DNA from: Clostridiales bacterium
GTDB lineage: Bacteria > Bacillota > Clostridia > Clostridiales > Clostridiaceae
Length of the DNA: 64,000 nt
Assembly: GCA_012519845.1 (NCBI GenBank)
Contig: JAAYPK010000005.1
Location: forward strand, 1-64,000
Direction: 5' to 3'
The notes under the pieces were generated by a model. It was not told the DNA's origin, did not search any database, and worked only from the letters and a program-made list of their open reading frames with translations. Shown here one piece after another: positions 7,098 through 16,877 of this stretch (positions within the stretch are counted from its first letter, which is position 1; each line of letters begins with the position of its first letter). Both the position numbers and the translations under genes were made by a program.

Positions 7098-9467
7098 TTA
7101 ATTACTCCTTCTTCTAATATGTATATTATTATTTTTTGTATTTAATAATGTAAATACAAATATTATCAATGATGATATAAAAATAATTAAATAAAAAAAT
7201 GTATTTGATGAATCCTTACTTTCAACCATATTATCATTATAGGTATTATCCCCTAAAACTTGACCATTCTCCTCTGATTCATCCTCTGTTTTATTATCGT
7301 CACCTAACCCAACATTCTTTAGGTTTTTTTCACCAATAATTCCAAATAAATATATATTTTTACCTTCAAAACTAATTTTATCATTTATTATTTTAGGTTC
7401 TATAATCTCTATAGTCCCATCCTTTGATTTATTAATAATTTTCAAATTGTTGTACTGGCTAAATATATTGTTGTCCAATGTTATTTGAATTTCATTATTA
7501 AAATAATAATCTAAATTAGTCTTATGGTCAATAAGTTTTAATTTATATAATTTTATTATATTTTCATTTAAAGATATCCATTCAGAATCATTACTATATA
7601 TTTCTGAGTTTATTGCTTCTTCATACCATGGTATGCCATCTATCCTGATTCCATTATTATAATTAAATAATTCTTTTACTTTTTCCTTATCTTTATTTAA
7701 TGTATCCTTTATATCCTGAGATACCTTATTCTTCTCTTCTTCTTTTAAATTGTCATATACATTGTTTATATCAATTATATTATTAATATCTTCTGAATAT
7801 TGTTCATTAAAATATTTCATAAAATCTTCACTATCAATAATATTATCTGATACAGATACATTAACAGTATAGGTTTTGTTGGTTTTATCTGGTGCCTCAA
7901 CATTAATATTAAAGGATTCTTTATATAAACGATCAGAAACATTTATACTATTATTGTCTATATTAACTGTAGAATATTTATTATTAGCTAATACTGAAAT
8001 AGGTAAAGTAGAATGTATTGTCTTATAAGGTAAGATTATATTATATGTTCCATCTTCACTATTATAGTTACAAATATAATCAGAAACCTTTATTGATTTT
8101 ATACTTGTATCTGATGATTTTTTAGTTATTGCCTTAATAGTAAGACTTCTACTGGAATCAGTAAAAGCTTCATTAATATCAATTAATTCATTATCACTAT
8201 ATATGTAGCTTTCTCCTATATTAGCTTTTGCTATATATGCACTTTTCCCATTAGTGTAATTAATATTACTTTCGCAGCCTAATCCAACCTTCTTATTATT
8301 TACAGTATTATCAAGTTTAACTACAACAGCACCTTTACCCTCTGGTAAAATAAAATCATCTGTATTTACAGTAATATATCCTGCATATGGCACTACTCCT
8401 GATTTTAATTTAATCATATTTTCTTCTTTTAAGTCAGGTTGTCCATTAACAACCTTTCCATAGTATAATGTATATTTTGCACCTTTTTCCTTTGTCATAA
8501 ACATTATTGAGTGAAGTTTATTGTATTCTTCAGTGAAATCATAAACGTTAGCATATACCATTTCTTGTGCATTTCCTGTAGAATTGTTTAAATATAAATA
8601 TGTAGTTGCTCCATATTCATCATATTCATACTTTTTCTCCTTCTCATCTTTTTTCTCTACATTTCTAATTATATAATTTATTCTATTATTAGCTGTTGAT
8701 AATAAATACTTGTCCTCATATGAAATCCACATATACCCATTATCATATTTATATGGGCCCCAACTATTTTTAATAAGCCATGCACCATTATTTTTTGGCT
8801 TATTATAACTCAAAAAATTATCTTTTGAATAATTATCATCCCATCCTACTATATTAATATTATGGTTAGTCCCATACTCTTCATTTGTTATACATGCATA
8901 GCTATTAGTTAGTGAATTAAGAAAAATTTTGCTATCATAATAGGAAGAAACTACAGACCCATATTTTAATATTGCTGATTTAATTTCTTCAATATTATTA
9001 TCTAAGTACTCAATATCAGTAACATTAAATATTGAAGGTGCAGAATCAAAATTTTCAGGTTTTTGAGCCATTAAAAATGTTTGATATGGAATGTCACTTT
9101 CCAATTTAATACCTGAATTTGAAGTAAAATAACCTGGCATAATTATTGCAGCTCCAGCATCTCTTCCATCTCTATTCCAACCATAGCCCTCATTATTTAA
9201 TGTAGCATTCCATCTGGCATGTTCTTCAGATAAATCATATTTTCCATAGCCCTTTACCTTTAAATAACTTTCTAATGCTCCTATTCCTGCAAAAGCCCAG
9301 CATACATCATGTGGATTTTGATTTTTTACTTCTGTCATTAAATCTAAATCTCTTGGATCATAATTACCAGGCAAAGTATTAGCAAAAGCTAAGGTAGTTG
9401 AAATTGATAAAAATAGAAAAATAGATATAATAATAGTAATAATCTTACAAAACTTCTTATCCATCAT
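7098..9467 (-). CDS. Secreted papain-like (C1A) cysteine protease with C-terminal membrane anchor
   Basis: The 789-residue protein has a signal peptide (about residues 9-30), then a mature C1A catalytic domain without a long pro-region. Catalytic residues visible are Gln50, Cys56 (NPHDVCWAFAG), His202 (NHNINIVGWDD) and Asn234 (LIKNSWG). A beta-rich region follows (about 270-430), as in the lectin-like domain often found after clostridial C1 domains, then a cadherin-like beta-sandwich region and an Asn/Asp-rich region. The C-terminus has an acidic linker (DDNKTEDESEEN) and a membrane segment near residues 755-775 followed by basic residues. No LPXTG is present, so it is probably membrane-anchored outside the cell. 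Confidence 0.9.
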   Translation of the reverse strand: MMDKKFCKIITIIISIFLFLSISTTLAFANTLPGNYDPRDLDLMTEVKNQNPHDVCWAFAGIGALESYLKVKGYGKYDLSEEHARWNATLNNEGYGWNRDGRDAGAAIIMPGYFTSNSGIKLESDIPYQTFLMAQKPENFDSAPSIFNVTDIEYLDNNIEEIKSAILKYGSVVSSYYDSKIFLNSLTNSYACITNEEYGTNHNINIVGWDDNYSKDNFLSYNKPKNNGAWLIKNSWGPYKYDNGYMWISYEDKYLLSTANNRINYIIRNVEKKDEKEKKYEYDEYGATTYLYLNNSTGNAQEMVYANVYDFTEEYNKLHSIMFMTKEKGAKYTLYYGKVVNGQPDLKEENMIKLKSGVVPYAGYITVNTDDFILPEGKGAVVVKLDNTVNNKKVGLGCESNINYTNGKSAYIAKANIGESYIYSDNELIDINEAFTDSSRSLTIKAITKKSSDTSIKSIKVSDYICNYNSEDGTYNIILPYKTIHSTLPISVLANNKYSTVNIDNNSINVSDRLYKESFNINVEAPDKTNKTYTVNVSVSDNIIDSEDFMKYFNEQYSEDINNIIDINNVYDNLKEEEKNKVSQDIKDTLNKDKEKVKELFNYNNGIRIDGIPWYEEAINSEIYSNDSEWISLNENIIKLYKLKLIDHKTNLDYYFNNEIQITLDNNIFSQYNNLKIINKSKDGTIEIIEPKIINDKISFEGKNIYLFGIIGEKNLKNVGLGDDNKTEDESEENGQVLGDNTYNDNMVESKDSSNTFFYLIIFISSLIIFVFTLLNTKNNNIHIRRRSN

Positions 9468-9556
9468 ATACCCCCTATATATAATAGTTTGATAACGTTT
9501 TCTAGTATTATATCATGAATTTACTTTTCTTGCTATATAATGTAAATAATAAATAG

Positions 9557-9587
9557 AAAAAGTCAGAAGTTTATATATACTTCTGAC
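9557..9587 (-). terminator. Terminator of the hydrolase/MgtC/M20 operon
   Basis: GTCAGAAGT (9562-9570) pairs with ACTTCTGAC (9579-9587); on the minus strand TTTTTCTATT follows. It is 10 nt past the hydrolase stop. Confidence 0.88.
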
Positions 9588-9597
9588 CTGAATATTC

Positions 9598-10563
9598 TTA
9601 ATTTAGATTTTCTATAAATTCTTTACTTTTTTCTGCAATTTCTACTGGAGCAAAATCTTGCACATAGTGACTAGAATTTAATTCAATTACTCTTCCATTA
9701 TTTATTTTAGAAATGTAACTCTTCATAGTATCTTGCCATATTTTATTATCAAATCCTGTTCCTTCTCCTGTAGACATAAAAAATAACATTGGAATATCTT
9801 TAGGTACCTGAGATTTTTTAACTTTATCTGAGTTGTCTTTTACTATTTCCATTTCATTTATCATAGCCTTAGATAAAAACTTTCTATAATAGATTGCTTT
9901 ATATAATTTTATATCATCTTCGCTTAAATAACCTGCATTTATGGCAGGTATACTATTTAAAGATGATGGTGCAAATCTGCTTATTCCTAAATATTTTTCT
10001 ATCTTTAAAATATTAGTTTTACCTTCACTTTGTAATTCATAATTATCATATATTTCTGGAACTGCAGGATCTAGACCTACAATTGCTTTAATTTCATCTG
10101 GATATTTTTCAGCCCAATATAATGCTTCAAGGGCTGACATTGAATGTGGATATAATATATATGGTCCATTTTCCCCTGCTTTTTTTAATGCTGCTCTAGT
10201 TTCCTCTAATACAGTGTCAAGATCTCTTGATGTGTCTACATCTTCACTATAACCATAACCTGCTCGTTCTACAACTGCTATTCTATAATTATCCTTTAGC
10301 TCACTATATAGGCTTTTAAAATCTAAAACTGGGCTACATGTACTATTCCCTGACATAAACACTAGTGTATCATGTCCTCCCCCTTCTAAATAAACATTAA
10401 TTTTATGTCCATTTACTTCAACTTCTTGACCTAAAGGTTTTAATAATTTTTCTTCATTTCTTAATGCCATCTTTTGGTTTATAAAAAACATTGCTAGTAA
10501 AATAATAATAACCCCTAGTATAAATAATAAAAATCTCCCTATTAATTTTGCTGCTTTATTCAT
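9598..10563 (-). CDS. Membrane-anchored alpha/beta hydrolase
   Basis: This 321-residue protein has an N-terminal membrane segment (about residues 9-29) and an alpha/beta hydrolase domain. The nucleophile elbow reads YPHSMSA with Ser141, a variant of GXSXG lacking both glycines. A likely acid lies in GLDPAVPE and the His in SSHYVQDF near the C-terminus. Close sequence neighbours are probably clostridial membrane hydrolases of unknown substrate. It is the last gene of a three-gene minus-strand unit after M20 amidohydrolase and MgtC, with 23 nt to the gene before it, and ends at a good terminator. Confidence 0.82.
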   Translation of the reverse strand: MNKAAKLIGRFLLFILGVIIILLAMFFINQKMALRNEEKLLKPLGQEVEVNGHKINVYLEGGGHDTLVFMSGNSTCSPVLDFKSLYSELKDNYRIAVVERAGYGYSEDVDTSRDLDTVLEETRAALKKAGENGPYILYPHSMSALEALYWAEKYPDEIKAIVGLDPAVPEIYDNYELQSEGKTNILKIEKYLGISRFAPSSLNSIPAINAGYLSEDDIKLYKAIYYRKFLSKAMINEMEIVKDNSDKVKKSQVPKDIPMLFFMSTGEGTGFDNKIWQDTMKSYISKINNGRVIELNSSHYVQDFAPVEIAEKSKEFIENLN

Positions 10564-10586
10564 TTTTTCACCCTCGTAAATATATA

Positions 10587-11288
10587 TTATAATTCTTCAA
10601 TAAATTGAAGATCTTTAACTTCACTTAATTCAGCTATTAATTCAGAATGCTCACGTTTTTCTTTACATTTCAATGTTAAAATTGCACCTGTTCTAATTTT
10701 TTCGATAGCTTTATTTTTAACCACTTGTATATTAACAATTTGAATAGAATTATCTCTGCAAAATTCTATTATTCTCTTAAGAACATGAGAATCTTCAAAT
10801 TCTACATATATCTCAACCATCCTAGATTTACCGTATACTTTTCTGTCAAATTTATTTACAACAGCAATTACAGCAAAAATGAATATATTCCCTATAATCG
10901 CTAATTCATAAAATCCAACTCCAATAGCTAATCCCATACATGCTGATGCCCAAAGGCCTGCAGCAGTGGTTAACCCTCTGATTTGGTTTTTACTTGTTAC
11001 TAATATACTACCTGCTCCTAAAAAACCAATTCCACTAACAACTTGTGCACCTATTCTTGTTGGATCTGAAGAAGGACTATATACATCAACAACATAAATA
11101 TTAGTCATCATGACTAAAGCTGAACCAATACAAACTAACATATGGGTTCTACATCCTGCTGCTTGTCCTTTTCTTCCACGTTCAAGACCAATAAGTCCTC
11201 CACAAAGTACTGCTAAAAAAAGTCTTATTGTAATTGATACACCATTTAACTCACTTATATATTTTTCAAATTCAAAAAGTCCCTCCAT
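10587..11288 (-). CDS. MgtC/SapB family membrane protein
   Basis: The 233-residue protein has about five membrane segments in the first 145 residues, with the conserved MgtC core GGLIGLERGRKGQAAGCRTH and GIGFLGAGSIL. A C-terminal soluble ACT-like domain (about residues 153-233) follows. MgtC proteins affect Mg2+ homeostasis, F-type ATPase regulation and survival in macrophages in pathogens. In environmental Firmicutes they may simply be membrane regulators. No Mg2+ riboswitch is visible upstream. It lies 27 nt after an M20 amidohydrolase gene, so it is likely co-transcribed with it. Confidence 0.92.
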   Translation of the reverse strand: MEGLFEFEKYISELNGVSITIRLFLAVLCGGLIGLERGRKGQAAGCRTHMLVCIGSALVMMTNIYVVDVYSPSSDPTRIGAQVVSGIGFLGAGSILVTSKNQIRGLTTAAGLWASACMGLAIGVGFYELAIIGNIFIFAVIAVVNKFDRKVYGKSRMVEIYVEFEDSHVLKRIIEFCRDNSIQIVNIQVVKNKAIEKIRTGAILTLKCKEKREHSELIAELSEVKDLQFIEEL

Positions 11289-11315
11289 TTTTCCTCCAAA
11301 TACTACATCTATTTT

Positions 11316-12488
11316 TTATTTTTCTTCATTATTTAAGGTTTCCATAGCATATGCAACATAAAGAGCAGTTGAAATTGTTACAGCTTTTTCATCTATATTA
11401 AATTTGTCACTATGATTTGGATATGCTCTATCAATTTCCTCATTACCAGCTCCAACAAATGCAAACACACCTGGAATCCTCTTTTGATAAACGGAAAAAT
11501 CTTCACCAAGTAGCATTTTAGGAATTGATACAATTTGATTTTCATTAAAAACTTTTTTTGCAGCATTAACTGCAACTTTTGTAACATCTTCATCATTAAA
11601 TACAACTGGATGCGCTGATAATATATAATCCACTTCTGCTGTTCCACCATAAATTGCTGCTGTTCCATGTGCAATTCTTTTAATTGACTTTTCTATCTGC
11701 TTTGCATCAACTAAGGAGAAACTTCTAACAGTTCCTTTAATAAATGCATCGCCTGGAATTATATTATGTTGTTTACCAGCATGTACTTGACCAATAGTTA
11801 CAACTGCTGAATTAAGTGGATCTTCTTCCCTACTAATAATAGATTGTAAATTCATAATAATTGCTGCTGCAATTAATGATGCATCAACACATTGATGTGG
11901 TTTACCAGCATGTCCACTTTTCCCTTTAATCTTAATAGTAAAAATATCTGAGGCAGCCATTCTTGCTCCAGGTTCAATAGATATTTTACCACATTCTATA
12001 TCTGCAAAAACATGAAGTCCAAAAATCTCTTCAACATCTTCTAAAGCACCGTCTTCAATCATAAGCTTTGCACCTAAACAATTTTCCTCAGAAGGTTGAA
12101 ATAATAAAGATATTTTACCTTTTATTTCACTTTCATGTTTTTTTAGAATTTTTGCTGCACCTAATAATGCAGCCATATGAGCATCATGACCACAAGCATG
12201 CATTATGCCCTTATTTTGAGAAGAATAAGCAACTTCTGTTTTCTCTTCTATTTTTAAAGCATCCATATCAGCTCTTAATGCTATATGTTTCCCCTCTTCA
12301 TTTCCAATTTCAGCTAATACTCCTGTTTTAGCAACCTCTTTAAAAGGAATATCCATATTGGTTAATTCTTCTTTTATTTTTTTTGAAGTTTCATATTCCT
12401 CTAAACCTAATTCAGGAAACTTATGAAAATACTTTCTTAATCCTACAACATAGCTTTTTAAAAGTTTTACTTCCTCATTTATGTTCAC
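11316..12488 (-). CDS. M20 family metallo-amidohydrolase
   Basis: The 390-residue enzyme matches the M20D group (hippurate hydrolase, N-acyl-amino-acid or IAA-amino-acid hydrolase). Metal-ligand motifs are visible: HACGHDAHMA, the Glu pair in QPSEE, the ligand His in FGLHVF, and a dimerisation-domain segment GHAGKPHQCVD. These enzymes hydrolyse amides of amino acids in the cytoplasm using two divalent metals. The start is a GTG at 12486-12488, with GGGGG six nt upstream. It is the first gene of the three-gene unit with MgtC and a hydrolase. The exact substrate is open. Confidence 0.93.
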   Translation of the reverse strand: MNINEEVKLLKSYVVGLRKYFHKFPELGLEEYETSKKIKEELTNMDIPFKEVAKTGVLAEIGNEEGKHIALRADMDALKIEEKTEVAYSSQNKGIMHACGHDAHMAALLGAAKILKKHESEIKGKISLLFQPSEENCLGAKLMIEDGALEDVEEIFGLHVFADIECGKISIEPGARMAASDIFTIKIKGKSGHAGKPHQCVDASLIAAAIIMNLQSIISREEDPLNSAVVTIGQVHAGKQHNIIPGDAFIKGTVRSFSLVDAKQIEKSIKRIAHGTAAIYGGTAEVDYILSAHPVVFNDEDVTKVAVNAAKKVFNENQIVSIPKMLLGEDFSVYQKRIPGVFAFVGAGNEEIDRAYPNHSDKFNIDEKAVTISTALYVAYAMETLNNEEK

Positions 12489-12586
12489 CTTAATCCCCCA
12501 CTTCTATAGAGTTATATGTATTCATATTGAATTTTAACCTAATATGAATATAATAATACAAAATATATTTAATTTCTACCTTATTC

Positions 12587-13348
12587 CTATTTTCTAATTA
12601 TTATAGTTCCATGTAAACTATATCCTAATATATTCTTGTCCTCACAAGTAGCTAAATGATATTTTAACCATTTATTATAATCTTCTTTATTTGATTCATT
12701 TACCATTGTAGGTATTCTATAACCTATACCATCTGATCCAAAATGGTTCACTATTGTAACTCTAAATCCTGACAATAAAGATTCAATTTCAGATGGATTA
12801 TATAGCTTAAATATATCTTTATATAGTTTGTTATTATATATATTCATAACATCATCAATATTTTTTAAATTATCTGAAATTGTTTTTAAACAAACTGCAT
12901 TTTTGTTAATATATGAAATAACCACACATCCACTTGGCTTTAATACTCTTAAAGCTTCTATTAAGGCTATTTCACATTCTTCTTTATTTAATATGTAAAA
13001 AGGTCCAATACATAGTACTAAATCAAAATAATTATCATTAAATTTCGATAAATCTGTAGGCTGTATTTTGCAAATTTCACTTAAAATAGCATTATTTTTT
13101 TGTTTTTCTTCTAAAATATCAATTTGATTTTCTACAAAACCACCTGCTGTTACTTCATGACCACTTTTCGCAAGTTTAAAAGAATAATTTCCTGAACCTG
13201 CACATATATCTAATACTTTACTGTTCTTTTTTATAATATTTTTTATATATGCCATATTAGTTATATATTCTACTGTATGATTGTAATCCATAAACAATCT
13301 TTTTTCTTCATTTAATTTATTATAATAATCTATAATTTTTTCATCCAT
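12587..13348 (-). CDS. Class I SAM-dependent methyltransferase
   Basis: The 253-residue protein carries methyltransferase motif I (VLDICAGSGNYSFKLA), the acidic motif II region and a motif IV-like segment DLVLCIGPFYIL. The start at 13348 (MDEKIIDYY) is preferred over an upstream in-frame ATG because AAGGGGTGATT precedes it at good spacing. The fold is a Rossmann-type class I methyltransferase; the substrate (small molecule, tRNA or lipid) cannot be read from sequence. It is followed at low coordinates by the M20 operon with no clear terminator between, and preceded by the alcohol dehydrogenase terminator. Confidence 0.88.
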   Translation of the reverse strand: MDEKIIDYYNKLNEEKRLFMDYNHTVEYITNMAYIKNIIKKNSKVLDICAGSGNYSFKLAKSGHEVTAGGFVENQIDILEEKQKNNAILSEICKIQPTDLSKFNDNYFDLVLCIGPFYILNKEECEIALIEALRVLKPSGCVVISYINKNAVCLKTISDNLKNIDDVMNIYNNKLYKDIFKLYNPSEIESLLSGFRVTIVNHFGSDGIGYRIPTMVNESNKEDYNKWLKYHLATCEDKNILGYSLHGTIIIRK

Positions 13349-13375
13349 AATAATCACCCCTTGCAAAGTTATTAA

Positions 13376-13402
13376 TAAAAAAGAGGCCATTTCTAGCCTC
13401 TT
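13376..13402 (-). terminator. Terminator of the alcohol dehydrogenase gene
   Basis: AAGAGGC (13381-13387) pairs with GCCTCTT (13396-13402), and the minus strand runs on into TTTTTT. Confidence 0.9.
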
Positions 13403-13412
13403 AGATCAAATA

Positions 13413-14579
13413 CTACAATTGAACTTTGTTACCATAGTAAGTACATTCAAATAGCTTTTCCATAGTTTCATCATCTATTGTTCTTGGATTAGAGCCTGTA
13501 CATGCATCTAAAACTGCATTATGAGCAATAAATTTTAAATTATTTTTAAAGTCTTCTTCAGAAATTCCATATTCTTTCATTGAATGAGGTATGTTTAATT
13601 TAGTATTCATATCATTTATCATTTCAATCAATGAATCTGTTAATTGCTTATCTGTACTTCCTTTTAAATTTAATGCTCTTCCTATATCTGCATATCTTTC
13701 TTCGCATTCAATTCGATTATATTGAATAACATAAGGTAAGAATATTGCATTTGCACATCCATGAGGTATATGGAATACTGCTCCTGTTTTATGGGCCATA
13801 GAATGAACTATTCCAAGTAGTGCATTAGAAAATGCCATACCTGCTAAACATTGAGCTTCATGCATTAAATTTTTAGCCTTCACATCTCCATTATAAGAAT
13901 TTAATAGATTTTCTTTTACCATTTGTATTGATTTAATAGCTAATGGATCTGAAAAATTTGATCTTAATCCTGCTGTGTATGCTTCAATACCATGAGTTAA
14001 AGCATCCATTCCTGTATGAGCAACTAATTTAGGAGGCATTGTTTGTGCTAAAGCTGGATCAACAATTGCAATGTCTGGTGTAATATTAAAATCAGCTATA
14101 GGATATTTTATTTTAGCTTTGTAATCTGTAATTACTGAAAAAGCTGTTACTTCTGTAGCTGTTCCACTAGTTGATGGTATAGCAATAAATTTTGCTTTTT
14201 GTCTTAGCTCTGGTAACCCAAATGGTACCACTGCCTTTTCAAAAGTAAAATCTGGATATTCATAAAAAATCCACATTGCCTTAGCTGCATCAATAGGTGA
14301 TCCACCTCCCATGGAAACTATCCAATCTGGCTGAAAATCTCTCATTACTTCAGCACCTTTCATAACAGTTTCAACAGATGGATCTGGTTCTACACCTTCA
14401 AATATCTTAACTTCTAACCCTGCTTCTTTTAAATATTCTTCTGCTTTTTGTAAAAAGCCAAATTTTTTCATTGAGCCTCCCCCAACTACTATTATAGCCT
14501 TTTTACCTTTTATAGATTTCAATACCTCTAATGAATTTTCTCCAAAATAAATATCTCTTGGTAATGTAAATCTTGCCAT
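13413..14579 (-). CDS. Iron-containing alcohol dehydrogenase (group III)
   Basis: The 388-residue protein reduces aldehydes or oxidises alcohols with NAD(P)H. The nucleotide-binding motif GGGSPIDAAKAMW and the metal site region GMDALTHGIEAY and HSMAHKTGAVFHIPHG are intact; the Asp and His residues in these are the expected iron ligands. The length fits stand-alone enzymes such as 1,3-propanediol or butanol dehydrogenases; the acetaldehyde-dehydrogenase half of bifunctional AdhE is absent. It is single-gene, with its own terminator, and lies downstream of a possible structured RNA element. Its role is probably fermentative redox balance; the precise alcohol is not determined. Confidence 0.93.
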   Translation of the reverse strand: MARFTLPRDIYFGENSLEVLKSIKGKKAIIVVGGGSMKKFGFLQKAEEYLKEAGLEVKIFEGVEPDPSVETVMKGAEVMRDFQPDWIVSMGGGSPIDAAKAMWIFYEYPDFTFEKAVVPFGLPELRQKAKFIAIPSTSGTATEVTAFSVITDYKAKIKYPIADFNITPDIAIVDPALAQTMPPKLVAHTGMDALTHGIEAYTAGLRSNFSDPLAIKSIQMVKENLLNSYNGDVKAKNLMHEAQCLAGMAFSNALLGIVHSMAHKTGAVFHIPHGCANAIFLPYVIQYNRIECEERYADIGRALNLKGSTDKQLTDSLIEMINDMNTKLNIPHSMKEYGISEEDFKNNLKFIAHNAVLDACTGSNPRTIDDETMEKLFECTYYGNKVQL

Positions 14580-14725
14580 AAAAATCCCTCCTTTTGCAAT
14601 AAACTATCGTTTTTATATATAGAATTCTATATTATTGTATGTAAACCTTTTTTAATTTTATTAACATTTTGCAAACTATTTTATTCTTTATGAAATTATA
14701 TTAATTTTCTAAAGAATAAAAAGCA

Positions 14726-14807
14726 AAATATATGCGCCTGGCCTTTTCTTCGGCAAGCTCTGAAAATCAAGTATGGGTAAAAAAATCGACGGCTCCAAAG
14801 CCGCCTT
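14726..14807 (-). ncRNA. Possible structured RNA element, copy A (homologous to 50974-51060)
   Basis: Read on the minus strand this block aligns over about 80 nt with a block at 50974-51060, sharing CTTTG-GAGCCGT-GATTTTTT in the first half and GCCGA-GAAAAG-CCAG-GCATATAT in the second. It starts 9 nt after the thioredoxin stop. Its first hairpin (14788-14805) also works as a terminator, so the element may be partly decayed or reused here. It does not match riboswitch classes I can recall. The homology of the pair is seen directly; RNA function is inference. Confidence 0.45.
14780..14805 (-). terminator. Terminator of the YaaR/ABC/thioredoxin operon
   Basis: GGCGGCT (14799-14805) pairs with AGCCGTC (14788-14794) around CCAA-equivalent loop, then GATTTTTTT on the minus strand. 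Confidence 0.85.
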
Positions 14808-14816
14808 AGTAATTTT

Positions 14817-15140
14817 TTATAGGATTTCTTTTATGTAATTTGATAAAACTTCTTTTGGTTGAAAGCCTATTTTTTTATCTACCATTTCACCATTTTTGAA
14901 AACTAAAATGGTAGGAATATTTTGAATTTTAAATTCATCAGCTGTTATAGAATTTTTATCAACATCTAACTTATATATTTTTACTTGTTGAATTTCTTCT
15001 TGTAACTCTTCTAAAACTGGTCCTTGCATTTTACATGGTCCACACCAATCTGCATAAAAATCAATAATAACTATTCCTTCACTTTTTTTTACCTTTTCAT
15101 TAAAATCACTATCATTTACATAATTTATCATATCTTTCAT
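14817..15140 (-). CDS. Thioredoxin
   Basis: The 107-residue protein contains the active site ADWCGPCK with Cys33 and Cys36, the cis-proline loop NIPTILVFKNG and a typical thioredoxin length. It reduces disulfides in cytoplasmic proteins. It is the last gene of a three-gene unit (YaaR, ABC exporter, thioredoxin; gaps 12 and 15 nt). No thioredoxin reductase is nearby, so it is probably an accessory paralogue rather than the main TrxA. An operon with an ABC exporter may reflect stress-related expression, but that is inference. Confidence 0.95.
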   Translation of the reverse strand: MKDMINYVNDSDFNEKVKKSEGIVIIDFYADWCGPCKMQGPVLEELQEEIQQVKIYKLDVDKNSITADEFKIQNIPTILVFKNGEMVDKKIGFQPKEVLSNYIKEIL

Positions 15141-15155
15141 TCTCCTTTTTATCTT

Positions 15156-16865
15156 TTAACTATTTTTAATATATTTGTTTAGTTCTTTATAGATACCATT
15201 TGAATCCATTAACTCTTCATGAGTACCTCTTTCTTCAATACCATTTTCAGTTAGAACAATTATTTCATCTGCATTTCTTATTGTTGATAGTCTATGAGCT
15301 ACGACAATTGTTGTTCTATTTTTTGCTAATTCATCTAAGGATTTCTTAATATAATATTCTGTAGCATTATCTAAAGCTGAAGTTGCTTCATCTAAAATTA
15401 GTATTGGTGGATTTTTTAAAAATACTCTTGCAATGGAAATTCTTTGTTTTTGTCCACCTGATAATTTAATTCCTCTTTCACCTACAAAAGTATTATACCC
15501 ATTTTCTAACCCTAAAATAAAGTCATGAATATTAGCCTTTTTTGCTGCTTCAAAAACCTCTTCATCACTGGCATTTAGGTTACCATATCTTATATTTTCC
15601 ATAATTGTACCTGTAAATAAGAATACGTCTTGTTGTACTATACCTATACTTTTTCTTAATGAATCTAATGTAACGTTATATATACTTTTATCATCAATTA
15701 ATATATCACCTTTGTCTAAATCATAAAACCTAGGTATCAAATTGCAAAATGTTGTTTTACCACCACCAGAAGGTCCTACTAAAGCTAAAGTTTTACCTTC
15801 CTTAATCTCTAATGAAATATTATCTAAAATTAAATTATCTTCATAACTAAAAGAAGCATTTTTAAAGGTTATTTTACCCTTAACATCTGTAAGTTCAATA
15901 GCATTTTTAGATTCTTTTTCTTTATCCTCATTTATTATTTCTAAATATCTTTCAAAACCTGTCATTCCATTTTGAAATTGTTCCATAAAGTTAGTTAGCT
16001 TTTTAATAGGATCCATAAATATTTTTATATATAATAAGTACGCTAAAAAATCACCAATGCTTATTATTCCATAGAAGGTAAAAATACCACCACCTATTAA
16101 AACAACATAATTTAAAATATCTATTGAAAAATTAGAGCCAGAAAAATATTCTGCCATTATTTTATATGCATTTTCTCTTGATATAATAAATTTTCCATTG
16201 CCCTCATTAAATTTTTCCTCTTCATAATCATGACTAATAAATGCTTTAGTTACTCTTATTCCTGAAATACTGTTTTCAAGATTAGCATTTACAGCTCCTG
16301 TTTCTTTCCTAGTTTCCAAAAATGCTCTTTTCATCTTTTTTCTTTTAATCCTTGTGAAAATTACAATAATAGGAACAAAAGCAAAGATTATTAACGTTAA
16401 TGGTATGTTAATTGTACATAATATAATGAATGAACCTAAAATCATTACCATTGAAATAAATAGATCCTCAGGACCATGATGTGCTAGCTCTGAAATGTCC
16501 ATTAAGTCATTTATTATTCTAGACATTATATCCCCAGTTTTATTGTTATCAAAAAACTTATTTGGAAGCCTTTGTAAATGGGTAAAAATATTTCTACGCA
16601 TATCTGCTTGCATTCTTACCCCTACTACATGACCATAATATTGCATAAAATACATACATCCTGCTTTAATAACAAATAAAACCATAAGAATAAATGCAAA
16701 AACAACTATAGTTCTTATATTTTTACTTGGAATTGAATTATTAACTAGTTCTCTTGTCATCATTGGATAAAATAAATCACATATTGCTGCAATAAATGCT
16801 ACTATTAAATCAAAAATAAATAATTTTTTATATGGTTTATAAAATTTAATAAATTCTTTTAACAT
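15156..16865 (-). CDS. ABC exporter, fused membrane and ATPase domains (MsbA/BmrA type)
   Basis: The 569-residue half-transporter has six membrane segments in residues 1-290 and a nucleotide-binding domain after. Walker A is GPSGGGKTT, signature LSGGQKQR, Walker B ILILDEATSALD and switch region VVAHRLST. It would work as a homodimer exporting lipids, drugs or peptides. No peptidase domain is present, so it is not a bacteriocin processor. It is the middle gene of a unit with YaaR and thioredoxin. The substrate is unknown. Confidence 0.93.
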   Translation of the reverse strand: MLKEFIKFYKPYKKLFIFDLIVAFIAAICDLFYPMMTRELVNNSIPSKNIRTIVVFAFILMVLFVIKAGCMYFMQYYGHVVGVRMQADMRRNIFTHLQRLPNKFFDNNKTGDIMSRIINDLMDISELAHHGPEDLFISMVMILGSFIILCTINIPLTLIIFAFVPIIVIFTRIKRKKMKRAFLETRKETGAVNANLENSISGIRVTKAFISHDYEEEKFNEGNGKFIISRENAYKIMAEYFSGSNFSIDILNYVVLIGGGIFTFYGIISIGDFLAYLLYIKIFMDPIKKLTNFMEQFQNGMTGFERYLEIINEDKEKESKNAIELTDVKGKITFKNASFSYEDNLILDNISLEIKEGKTLALVGPSGGGKTTFCNLIPRFYDLDKGDILIDDKSIYNVTLDSLRKSIGIVQQDVFLFTGTIMENIRYGNLNASDEEVFEAAKKANIHDFILGLENGYNTFVGERGIKLSGGQKQRISIARVFLKNPPILILDEATSALDNATEYYIKKSLDELAKNRTTIVVAHRLSTIRNADEIIVLTENGIEERGTHEELMDSNGIYKELNKYIKNS

Positions 16866-16877
16866 TGTTCCTCTTCT

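Noticed and set aside
11393..11674. Overlapping minus-strand ORF within the M20 gene
   Set aside because: It is a shifted-frame shadow rich in Gln/Met/Leu artefacts, and the M20 frame has all catalytic motifs.
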